Positions 1-5,568 of a DNA stretch of 5,568 bases are shown one piece after another. The position numbers and the translations under genes are program-made. Source of the DNA: Candidatus Krumholzibacteriota bacterium (GTDB lineage Bacteria; Krumholzibacteriota; Krumholzibacteriia; Krumholzibacteriales; Krumholzibacteriaceae); NCBI GenBank assembly GCA_030672805.1, contig DAOVFR010000178.1, positions 1 through 5,568 on the forward strand. The letters run 5' to 3'. The stretch's first letter is position 1. Each line of letters opens with the position of its first letter. The notes beneath the pieces were generated by a model, which was not told the origin of the DNA, did not search any database, and saw nothing but the letters and a program-made list of their open reading frames with translations.

Positions 1-24
1 GTAGCATTTGATAGCGACCGGAGA

Positions 25-42
25 GACTACGGAGTCGTAGTC
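25..42 (+). other. Short hairpin upstream of the terminator
   Basis: Bases 25-31 (GACTACG) are perfectly complementary to 36-42 (CGTAGTC) around the four-base loop GAGT. The hairpin lies about ten bases before the terminator stem, so two stem-loops stand in tandem at the 3' end of the upstream transcript. It could be part of a 3' untranslated region, protecting the transcript end, or the last helix of a structured RNA whose body lies left of the window. No tRNA T-loop or CCA end is visible. The structure is read directly from the sequence; its role is unknown. Confidence 0.4.
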
Positions 43-52
43 CAGCAATTGG

Positions 53-87
53 AGGGGGCTCCCATGCATGGGAGCCCCCTTTCCTTT
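53..87 (+). terminator. Factor-independent terminator of the upstream unit
   Basis: Bases 53-80 are a perfect 28-base palindrome (AGGGGGCTCCCATG and its reverse complement). The central bases must form the loop, giving a GC-rich stem of about 12 bp. It is followed by TTTCCTTT (80-87), a T-rich tract interrupted by two C. The strong stem plus T tract is the classic layout of an intrinsic terminator reading on the + strand. On the - strand the stem is not followed by a T tract, so it is probably one-directional. It separates an upstream gene outside the window from the peptidase gene. Confidence 0.85.
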
Positions 88-181
88 GTTGAAGAGCATG
101 CACTGCGCGGCACGGCCCACGAGCGGTGTAATCCGTTTTGAAGTATGGAAGTTATGGTATCATCGGGACATGTTTTTTACC

Positions 182-210
182 TTGTATTGTGATCCCGAAT
201 TGCTTAGTAT
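182..210 (+). promoter_or_regulatory. Weak candidate promoter for the C25 peptidase gene
   Basis: TTGTAT (182-187) and TAGTAT (205-210) are 17 bases apart and could serve as -35 and -10 boxes. They match the sigma-70 consensus at three and four of six positions. The 88-284 stretch is AT-richer than the surrounding coding DNA and follows a strong terminator, so a promoter is expected here. The heptamer GTATCAT occurs twice, at 157-163 and 207-213. This exact placement is a guess; if the host belongs to the FCB group its main sigma factor may prefer different boxes. Nothing else is seen in this leader except the ribosome binding site. Confidence 0.25.
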
Positions 211-270
211 CATGGCAGCACGGATTCCGGTATTTACCGCCCCTTGAACCCTGATGTACACCCCTACAGA

Positions 271-275
271 AAGGA
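271..275 (+). promoter_or_regulatory. Ribosome binding site of the C25 peptidase gene
   Basis: AAGGA lies nine bases before the TTG at 285. It decides the start: the TTG is followed at once by a basic, then hydrophobic stretch that makes a complete signal peptide, and no ATG or GTG with a comparable site precedes it in frame. Confidence 0.6.
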
Positions 276-284
276 ACGATCGTC

Positions 285-3200
285 TTGAACCGGCATGGAG
301 ATCTCGGACGGATCATTCTGTACGGTACTATCGCGGTTCTTTGTGCGTTGCTTCCAGGCGGGAGCGCCCTGTCGAAGGAAGCGCGGCTTCTTTCATCGGG
401 CCCGGCAACGATAACCTTTGAAGTCGAGGTTCCCCCTCCCCGGATTGCGCCCGCCGGTGACGGGATGGTTCGTGTTCTCATTCCCGGCTTCGGGTCGTTT
501 TCACCCCCGGGAGCGGTCGAGGTCCCCGGAAAGACATTCCGGGTCGCCGTTCCGGCTGCGGGTGAGATCCGTGTTACGTACCGTGTTCTCGCCGAGGATG
601 ATATCGGGGAGATCCGTCTGGCGAGGATGCCCGGTGAGCGTTTTATTGAAAGTGACGGGGAGATTCCCGTCACCGAGCTGTACGTTCCCGCCGATGATCC
701 ATGGGAGGGGAGAGGCCTGCCTCCCGTCGTTGGATCGGGCGAGGCGACGTTCATGGGCCGTCAGCGCGTGCTTCCCGTTCTCGTGAATCCCCTGCGGAGC
801 GTTGGTCCCGGGGTCAGTGTGGCGCGAACGATCTCGATCACGGTCCATATCGATGGAGGCGGGTCCCTTCCGGATGCCGGGGGCGCGCCGGCGCCGCCCT
901 CTACCGGCGCCTGGGATCGTCTGTACAAAGATCTTCTCGTGAACCCATCCGATACGGAGCGGTTCCGGAAACCGTTCGAAGCAAGAAGGGCCGTTGCGGC
1001 GCCGTATGATGCGGGCGGAAAGCGGTTGAAGATCCTCGTTCCGGAGACGGGTCTCTATGCTATCCGGGCCGATTCTCTTATCGAGTCCGGTTTGAGCACC
1101 GGTGTGGCGATTGGGTTGCTCTCCCTCAAGAAGCTCTACCACGACGAGGCAGAACCGGACCTTGTCCGTGAAGTCGATATCCCCATCCTCATTATCGAGG
1201 GCGGCACCCTCCCGCAGGGGATGTTCGAGGGTGACGATCTGCTCCTCTTCTATGCTCTCGGCGTGAAGGATGATACGGAGGCGGGCGACCTGGATGCGGG
1301 CTTTACCGATGATAACGTTTTCTGGCTCGAGGAAGGTGTGGCCGGGGTCTTCATGGAGGAGATCCCAGCCCCGCCGCCGCACTCGACGACGAACGAGCGT
1401 TCCTACCGGGGCGGCCACAGGGAGCGGAAGGATACATATTTTCTCGAGAGCAGCATACCGGGCTCTGCCGATTTTTACTTCCTCAGGGGGCCCCAGTCAG
1501 GCGAGATGTCGATCCCGTTCCAGGTGCATTACCCGGATACGAACGCCGGTCAGTTCTTTTCGCTGACGCTGAGAGTTCAGGGATATAACAGGGATGATCC
1601 GCCGCGAAGCCTTTCCGTATCGCTGGAAAATGCAAAGGGCAGGTGGCACCTAGGTTCGCGCGGGATGACGTCCAAGGACGCCTACGTCTTTACATTCGAC
1701 GATAGGTCTGCCGAATGGCTCACGCACGGGGAGAACCGCCTTCTTCTGTCGAGTGATCTCGACGGGAGCTTCGTCGTTAACGATTTTTCTATCGATTACC
1801 CGTCCTTCTATGAGGCCCACGACGATATGATCGAATTCAAGGCCGGTATCTACCTCGGTTCGAAGAGGTTCGAGATCGAGGAGTTCACCGTCGACAGCGG
1901 AGTGATGCTCGATATAACCGATCCGCATCATCCGCGTTACCAACGGCTCTCCGCGGCTGATTTCACCGCTGCGGGCGGCGGGAGATACACGCTCGGCATC
2001 GATATCGAGGCGGGATCGATACAGACTTTTCTCATATGCGGAGAAGGTGGGTGGGGGCACATCGGGAACGGCAAGATTGTCCTCGATGGAACCTCCGGCC
2101 TGATGGGGGAGGCGGGACCTTTCCACACACTGATTATCTCGCATGCCGAATTCCTTCCCCCGAACACCAATGAGCTGAACGTTTATGCCGACTGGCGGCG
2201 TCAGCAGGGCTTCCGCATCCTGGTCGCCGATGTCGAGGATGTTTTTGACGAGTGCAACGGCGGGATGCCGCACCAGGAAGCGATCAGAAGATTCATTCGC
2301 TACGGGTTCGATCACTGGGGAGTCGAGTACGTGCTGCTCGTGGGTGACGGCAACGTGGACCACAAGCAGATTCACCGGTACACCCCGACCGATTTCATCC
2401 CTCCCTACTCGTATTGCATGAGGGTCGAGGGCCAGGGATACCGCGATGAGGTGATAGCCCTCGATAACTGGTTCGCATTCATCGACGAGGAGGGATTCTC
2501 CGCGCGGCAGCGAACCGGCGCCCCGGCGCAGGGTGAGCATCCCGTACTTAATCAGTGGTACGGGTTTCCCGATGTCTTCATCGGCCGCTTCCCCGTTGGC
2601 AGCGAACTCGAGCTGAGGGCGATGATGACGAAGATACGGAATTACGAGAACACATCGATCGAGGATTCATGGAGGCGGAACGTCATCCTCTTCTCCGACG
2701 ATGCGTGGTCCGGACTGAAGAGCAACTACCGTTACAGATCGTCCGAGCTTTATTTCGAGAGAAGCCTCGAAAACACCGCCGGCTATATCGATGAGGCGCT
2801 CCCCGGGGGGTTCGATATCGAGAAGGCCTACATGAAGGAATGGACGGACAATATTCATCCGAACAACCAGGAACAGGGCCCTGACGTCTACAAGAAAGCT
2901 CACGACTACGTGCGGGCGAATTACACACCATACCTCATAGCCCGGCTCAACGAGGGATGCCTCTTCTGGTCTTTCCAGGGGCATGCAAACAGGAGCACGC
3001 TGGCCACGGAGGCAGCGTTCGCCTCGCACAGGATGTTTGACGATCTCAGCCGGCTCCAGACGGGGAATTACTCGATATTCCTGGGTTTCGGCTGCCACAT
3101 CAGCGAATTCGCGGTCCAGAAGGAACTGCAGTTGGGGACGTGGGACGGACCGAACGGGGACTGCTTTACCGAGCAGCTTCTCTTCAGGCCGGGCGCCGGA

Positions 3201-4385
3201 GCGGTAAGCACTTATGCAAGCACCGCATACGAGTTTCTGACTCCCAACTCCGCTTTCTGCGAAAGGATTCATGATTTAATCTTCAGGAGGCCGCCCACCG
3301 ATTCCATCCCGCCCCTCGACCGGCACACGGGAGCATACTGGTTTCTCAGGGAGATGCTGACCATGGCCGAGATCGAGCGGATCGGTGACGGCAACATCGA
3401 ACAGGTGTTCCGCTACATCATGTTCGGTGACCCGATGCTCAAACTCACTCCGGGGCCGTCCCTGATGACGCTCACCGCCGACTTCGGGCAGGGCTGGGAA
3501 CAGGTCGCGCCCGACTCGCTCCGCGGAAGGCACGGGTCGAACAGCTGTATGCTCCGCCTGACGGCGAGTGACGTGGTGGCCCTCGGGGCCGTTTCGCTCG
3601 ATATCGACGGTGTCGACTATACAGATTCCCTCACTGTGATCCCCATCAAGGACCTCGACAAGGATTTCGCGCGTGCCTACCAGGCGGATCTGGACTACAC
3701 GATCGATCTCGGCGACGAGCGGCTCCTGTTCACCGTGTTCAAGCCGGACAGCGAGGAGGCGGGAGTTCTGGAGGTTCCGATCGAGACGACAATCCGGCTG
3801 TTCCATGACGGTGATCTCGAGATCACGCCCGGGATGGAGGCGCCCCAGTCGGGAGAATTCCGCGTAACGGTTGATTTTCCCGTCTACCTGAGCCAGAAAC
3901 CGATTCTTCTGCTCGACTGGCTCGAGCTCGAAGGCGTCGGCTTTGCCCGGGACGCAGTCGATTCGCTGCACTGGGAGGCGGAGTTCAACGTGAAGCTCGA
4001 TTCGGGAACGCGTATTATCACCGTGCGTACCGGCGAGTTCTCGAAGAACTTCGTTTTCAGCGTGACGGGAGACGAACTCGTGGTGAACATATTCAATTTC
4101 CCGAATCCATTCAGCGATGGGACGAATATCGTCTTCACGTTCAATCTGTCTGTAGACGCAGGTATGATCAGGATCTACAACGTGAGCGGCATTCTTGTGA
4201 GATCGCTGCGCCTGTACGGCGCACTGCTCGGTTCATCGAATTTCCAGGCGCCCGGTACGGTTTACTGGGACGGCAGGGACAGTGCGGGAGACAGGGTTGC
4301 AAACGGCACCTATCTCTACATGATAAATGTGGCTCGCGGAGGCTCGAATCATACCGTTACCGGCAAGGCGGTAAAGCTCGAATAG
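285..4385 (+). CDS. Secreted gingipain-type C25 cysteine peptidase (PorU-like) with FlgD-like C-terminal tail
   Basis: A 1366-residue exported protein of peptidase family C25, the family of gingipains and of PorU, the type IX secretion sortase. The TTG start gives a signal peptide: Arg/His-containing N-terminus, hydrophobic residues 10-24, and a G-S-A site at 26-28. Residues ~36-190 resemble the beta-rich C25 propeptide. A Gly/Pro/Ala linker spans 191-208. A conserved module begins at 247 (RLKILVPETGLY), and ~380-600 is a beta-sandwich-like region. The C25 catalytic region spans ~614-1055: HTLIISHAEF at 614, LLVGDG ending near 689, DVFIGRFPV at 763-771, His900 in QGHAN, Cys937 in GFGCHISEF, and MFGDPMLKL from 1046. 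His and Cys, 37 residues apart, form the expected dyad, so it is probably active. Ig-like sequence follows, then a FlgD-like/sorting tail from NFPNPF (1271-1276) through WDG (1328-1330) to GKAVKLE. Known PorU proteins cleave sorting tails and attach cargo at the cell surface. This could instead be a cargo protease; no por genes are visible to decide. It ends with tandem TAG codons. Family assignment is firm, sortase role is inference. Confidence 0.93.
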   Translation: MNRHGDLGRIILYGTIAVLCALLPGGSALSKEARLLSSGPATITFEVEVPPPRIAPAGDGMVRVLIPGFGSFSPPGAVEVPGKTFRVAVPAAGEIRVTYRVLAEDDIGEIRLARMPGERFIESDGEIPVTELYVPADDPWEGRGLPPVVGSGEATFMGRQRVLPVLVNPLRSVGPGVSVARTISITVHIDGGGSLPDAGGAPAPPSTGAWDRLYKDLLVNPSDTERFRKPFEARRAVAAPYDAGGKRLKILVPETGLYAIRADSLIESGLSTGVAIGLLSLKKLYHDEAEPDLVREVDIPILIIEGGTLPQGMFEGDDLLLFYALGVKDDTEAGDLDAGFTDDNVFWLEEGVAGVFMEEIPAPPPHSTTNERSYRGGHRERKDTYFLESSIPGSADFYFLRGPQSGEMSIPFQVHYPDTNAGQFFSLTLRVQGYNRDDPPRSLSVSLENAKGRWHLGSRGMTSKDAYVFTFDDRSAEWLTHGENRLLLSSDLDGSFVVNDFSIDYPSFYEAHDDMIEFKAGIYLGSKRFEIEEFTVDSGVMLDITDPHHPRYQRLSAADFTAAGGGRYTLGIDIEAGSIQTFLICGEGGWGHIGNGKIVLDGTSGLMGEAGPFHTLIISHAEFLPPNTNELNVYADWRRQQGFRILVADVEDVFDECNGGMPHQEAIRRFIRYGFDHWGVEYVLLVGDGNVDHKQIHRYTPTDFIPPYSYCMRVEGQGYRDEVIALDNWFAFIDEEGFSARQRTGAPAQGEHPVLNQWYGFPDVFIGRFPVGSELELRAMMTKIRNYENTSIEDSWRRNVILFSDDAWSGLKSNYRYRSSELYFERSLENTAGYIDEALPGGFDIEKAYMKEWTDNIHPNNQEQGPDVYKKAHDYVRANYTPYLIARLNEGCLFWSFQGHANRSTLATEAAFASHRMFDDLSRLQTGNYSIFLGFGCHISEFAVQKELQLGTWDGPNGDCFTEQLLFRPGAGAVSTYASTAYEFLTPNSAFCERIHDLIFRRPPTDSIPPLDRHTGAYWFLREMLTMAEIERIGDGNIEQVFRYIMFGDPMLKLTPGPSLMTLTADFGQGWEQVAPDSLRGRHGSNSCMLRLTASDVVALGAVSLDIDGVDYTDSLTVIPIKDLDKDFARAYQADLDYTIDLGDERLLFTVFKPDSEEAGVLEVPIETTIRLFHDGDLEITPGMEAPQSGEFRVTVDFPVYLSQKPILLLDWLELEGVGFARDAVDSLHWEAEFNVKLDSGTRIITVRTGEFSKNFVFSVTGDELVVNIFNFPNPFSDGTNIVFTFNLSVDAGMIRIYNVSGILVRSLRLYGALLGSSNFQAPGTVYWDGRDSAGDRVANGTYLYMINVARGGSNHTVTGKAVKLE

Positions 4386-4390
4386 TAGTG

Positions 4391-4400
4391 CCCGGCCGGG
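4391..4400. repeat. GC-rich palindrome after the peptidase gene
   Basis: CCCGGCCGGG is a perfect 10-base palindrome starting two bases after the second of the tandem stop codons. It has no loop and no following T tract, so it does not look like an intrinsic terminator. Similar CCGGCC/GGCCGG units recur at 4515-4538 in the same spacer. It may help mRNA folding, or it may simply reflect GC-rich composition. Confidence 0.3.
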
Positions 4401-4435
4401 CCCGCGAACGTGGTGTCCCCCTGAAGAGAAATTCC

Positions 4436-4465
4436 TTTACCTCGTTCATCGATTCCCATTAAGAT
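4436..4465 (+). promoter_or_regulatory. Weak candidate promoter for the AnmK-like gene
   Basis: TTTACC (4436-4441) and TAAGAT (4460-4465) are 18 bases apart, each matching the sigma-70 consensus at four of six positions. They sit in the most AT-rich part of the 187-base spacer between the peptidase and the AnmK-like gene. A transcript from here would have a leader of roughly 100 bases. The spacer is long for an operon junction, so separate transcription is plausible. However, no terminator is seen after the peptidase gene, so read-through cannot be excluded. Confidence 0.3.
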
Positions 4466-4514
4466 GACGCATGGGAGGCCCGGCACTCATAGCGTAGTGC
4501 ATACCGTCCCGGTC

Positions 4515-4534
4515 CCGGCCGACCCGGAGGCCGG
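4515..4534 (+). other. Candidate leader hairpin before the AnmK-like gene
   Basis: CCGGCC (4515-4520) pairs with GGCCGG (4529-4534) around an eight-base loop. A competing smaller pairing, GGTC (4511-4514) with GACC (4521-4524), overlaps it. A five-bp stem GCACT/AGTGC (4483-4487 and 4496-4500) lies just upstream. There is no T tract, so this is not an obvious terminator. It could shape the leader and translation of the next gene, or be a chance result of high GC. No known riboswitch motif is recognised. Confidence 0.25.
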
Positions 4535-4559
4535 CCGGATGGTTCCGGATGTACCTCCC

Positions 4560-4565
4560 GGGAGG
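4560..4565 (+). promoter_or_regulatory. Ribosome binding site of the AnmK-like gene (sets a TTG start)
   Basis: GGGAGG lies seven bases before the TTG at 4573, near-ideal spacing. The in-frame ATG at 4549 has its closest purine-rich site (GGAGG, 4526-4530) 18 bases away, which is too far. Using that ATG would also put this strong site inside the coding region. The TTG at 4573 is therefore preferred, shortening the protein by eight residues. Confidence 0.7.
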
Positions 4566-4572
4566 TTACAAT

Positions 4573-5286
4573 TTGGAAAAACAGATCAAGAAACTGAAGG
4601 AAAAGGATAACCGGGTTATCATCGGGGTCGAGACGGGTAACGTGCCGGGCCGTCTTGGAGCGGCTGTCGTCGAGGTCAGCGGGAAGGGCGACAGTACCGT
4701 GCTCGACCTGCATGGTTTCAAGAGCCACCCCGTGCCCCGGGAACTTCAGGCGACCCTGGATGCGTTCAGCTTGACGGGGAAGTTCGACTCCGAAGAGGTT
4801 GCCGGAATGAATTTTCTGATCCTTCACCATATCTCCAGCCTCGTGAGAGAGGTGGTCGATGAGGTGGGCTTCTCTTCCGAGGACGTCTCGTTGATAGGGC
4901 TGCAGTGCGTCGAGGCGGGCGGCGGGACCTTCCCGAGCGATCCCTCGGTGCTGAGCGAGATGACCAACTGTATCGTTGTATGCCGTTTCAGTATCGGGGA
5001 CGAGGAGAACAGCAGCGAATGCCTGCCGGTCAAGGAATCCCTTCTGCGGGGATTGGTGGGGGAGATGATGGACCGTTTCGGTCTGGAGAGCGAGGTGAGG
5101 GAAGCGGTCGCGGTCGCCCTGCTGGCCAACGAGTCGCTGTTTCACGAGAGCTGTTTGACATGCGAAACCGGTACCGGAGAGGGAGAGGCGCAGAAACGCC
5201 CCAGCTTGAAGTCGGTACGGAGGAAGAACGCCGCCGCCGGTCCCGGTGCTGCCTGTCTCTTCGGCGAATTTTTCTTCCCCGCGTAG
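4573..5286 (+). CDS. Short, degenerate AnmK-like protein (anhydro-N-acetylmuramic acid kinase fold, probable pseudo-enzyme)
   Basis: A 237-residue cytoplasmic protein without signal peptide, starting at a TTG chosen by its ribosome binding site. AnmK converts 1,6-anhydroMurNAc and ATP to MurNAc-6-phosphate in wall recycling. The alignment with AnmK is visible by eye. RVIIGVETG (14-22) matches the first strand. The helix ending in SSEDVSLIG (101-109) matches the AnmK segment before HGQT. VLSEMTNCIVVCRF (126-139) matches the segment before the GGxGAPL loop. FGLESEVREAVAVALLANESL (169-189), ending in ETGTG (198-202), matches the C-terminal EALAFALLANETL...TG segment. The functional residues are gone: SGTSxDG reads TGNVPGR, HGQT reads QCVE, GGQGAP reads SSECLP. 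The central NIGGIANLT and DTGPGN region is deleted (about 160 residues; usual length about 370). Basic residues precede position 14, and a non-homologous Ala/Gly tail follows ~218. Seven cysteines include a CxxC at 194-197. Kinase activity is very unlikely; a sensing or scaffold role is inference. The frame is intact, arguing against recent decay. Confidence 0.8.
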   Translation: MEKQIKKLKEKDNRVIIGVETGNVPGRLGAAVVEVSGKGDSTVLDLHGFKSHPVPRELQATLDAFSLTGKFDSEEVAGMNFLILHHISSLVREVVDEVGFSSEDVSLIGLQCVEAGGGTFPSDPSVLSEMTNCIVVCRFSIGDEENSSECLPVKESLLRGLVGEMMDRFGLESEVREAVAVALLANESLFHESCLTCETGTGEGEAQKRPSLKSVRRKNAAAGPGAACLFGEFFFPA

Positions 5287-5347
5287 CGTTCAGTCGGAGG
5301 CGGGAATACGGATACGGATCGTGATGATGCGTCGGTTTTCCCGGGAC

Positions 5348-5356
5348 GGAGAGAGG
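5348..5356 (+). promoter_or_regulatory. Ribosome binding site of the lipoprotein gene (favours a GTG start)
   Basis: GGAGAGAGG ends six bases before the GTG at 5363. In-frame alternatives at 5321 (GTG), 5324 and 5327 (ATG) lack a well-spaced purine-rich site; the nearest GGAGG, at 5296-5300, is more than 20 bases away. They would also place a charged 12-14-residue extension ahead of the signal sequence. The GTG start is therefore preferred. Confidence 0.6.
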
Positions 5357-5362
5357 CGGAAC

Positions 5363-5568
5363 GTGAAGAGACGATTGTGTAACGCCGGCCTTGCGGGATT
5401 CACGCTCGCGATGACGGCGTTTTTTTCATGCGGAGGCCCGAAGGTCACGAGACAGGAGCCAGCTGGGGCCCGGGAAGCCGGCGGAGAGCGGGAGCATGCC
5501 GGCAGAATAATGCTGCCCGAGATCCAGCCCTCGCCGATCGTCAGGGTCCTGATACTCGAATCGGGTAA
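5363..5568 (+). CDS. Lipoprotein, probable SpoIID/LytB-domain protein (N-terminal part only, cut by window edge)
   Basis: Only the first 68 codons are in the window. The protein begins with KRR, a hydrophobic stretch (residues 8-21) and a lipobox-like FFS-C with Cys23, followed by GG. This predicts a lipid-anchored envelope protein; Phe at -3 and -2 makes the lipobox imperfect. Residues 24-50 are a charged linker, typical of the tether after a lipid anchor. The last visible residues, PSPIVRVLILESG (56-68), resemble the opening strand of SpoIID/LytB domains, which commonly begin with an IRVLL-type segment. SpoIID proteins are lytic transglycosylases acting on glycan strands stripped of peptides, leaving 1,6-anhydroMurNAc ends. 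The gene follows the AnmK-like gene by 76 bases with no terminator seen, so the two are probably co-transcribed. That partner supports a wall-turnover role. Lipoprotein status is fairly secure; the SpoIID assignment rests on about twelve residues plus context and needs the rest of the gene. Confidence 0.5.
   Translation, partial: MKRRLCNAGLAGFTLAMTAFFSCGGPKVTRQEPAGAREAGGEREHAGRIMLPEIQPSPIVRVLILESG

Noticed and set aside
1..141. Possible 3' end of an upstream protein in frame 1, stopping at 139-141
   Set aside because: The frame would run straight through the perfect palindromic terminator at 53-87, and the residues after it match nothing I recognise.
138..163. TTGAAG and TATCAT as a promoter for the peptidase gene
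   Set aside because: The spacing is only 14 bases, too short for a sigma-70 promoter.
501..1418. Long - strand open frame of 305 codons opposite the peptidase gene
   Set aside because: Lies wholly inside the C25 coding region and is rich in Arg and repetitive charged residues with no recognisable domain. It is a GC-driven shadow frame; the same holds for 1650-2540, 2667-3272 and 3276-3971 on the - strand.
4391..4400. Palindrome after the peptidase stop codon as its terminator
   Set aside because: It has no loop and no T tract follows, so it lacks the features of an intrinsic terminator.
4549..4572. ATG start for the AnmK-like gene
   Set aside because: Its nearest purine-rich site is 18 bases away, while a near-ideal site serves the TTG at 4573. 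The eight extra residues have no AnmK counterpart.
4459..5145. - strand open frame of 228 codons opposite the AnmK-like gene
   Set aside because: The + strand frame has a good ribosome binding site and clear AnmK similarity. The - strand product is composition-biased and resembles no family.
4905..5324. + strand frame of 139 codons overlapping the AnmK-like gene, considered as a frameshifted continuation of AnmK
   Set aside because: It is Arg/Gly-rich and contains none of the missing AnmK motifs (no NIGG, no DTGPGN). The AnmK gap is therefore a deletion, not a frameshift.
1..5568. Mobile element, CRISPR array, tRNA or prophage signs
   Set aside because: No transposase or integrase, no regularly spaced repeats, no tRNA cloverleaf and no phage genes were seen. 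The GTATCAT repeats and the tandem ATACGG at 5306-5317 are too short to mean anything.

Overview
The window looks like ordinary chromosomal DNA from a GC-rich bacterium. It carries three genes on the + strand. The first encodes a very long secreted gingipain-type (C25) cysteine peptidase with a FlgD-like/type IX-like C-terminal tail. That architecture is typical of the FCB superphylum, meaning Bacteroidota and relatives such as the Latescibacterota, Eisenbacteria and Krumholzibacteriota candidate phyla. High GC and apparent TTG/GTG starts fit the uncultured FCB relatives better than low-GC Bacteroidota. This placement is inference; no rRNA or tRNA is present to confirm it.

Layout: bases 1-87 are the 3' end of an upstream transcription unit whose gene lies outside the window. 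They hold a 7-bp hairpin followed by a perfect palindromic hairpin and a T-rich tract, a textbook factor-independent terminator. Bases 88-284 are a non-coding leader with one weak candidate promoter and a clear Shine-Dalgarno site. Bases 285-4385 encode the C25/PorU-like peptidase (1366 aa), with a signal peptide, propeptide-like region, catalytic His and Cys, Ig-like domains and a sorting-type tail. Bases 4386-4572 are a GC-rich spacer with small inverted repeats and a weak candidate promoter. Bases 4573-5286 encode a short protein that keeps the fold outline of anhydro-N-acetylmuramic acid kinase (AnmK). It has lost its catalytic motifs and the middle of the protein. From 5363 a lipoprotein gene runs off the right edge; its last visible residues resemble the start of a SpoIID/LytB domain.

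The last two genes probably form one operon themed on cell-wall turnover. SpoIID-family enzymes are lytic transglycosylases that leave 1,6-anhydroMurNAc ends, and AnmK is the kinase that recycles anhydroMurNAc. The most interesting feature is the AnmK-like protein: an intact reading frame with an AnmK-like scaffold, no recognisable active site, a roughly 160-residue internal deletion and seven cysteines. It looks like a repurposed pseudo-enzyme, possibly a muropeptide sensor or a partner of the SpoIID-like protein. All three genes appear to start at non-ATG codons, each with a well-placed ribosome binding site.
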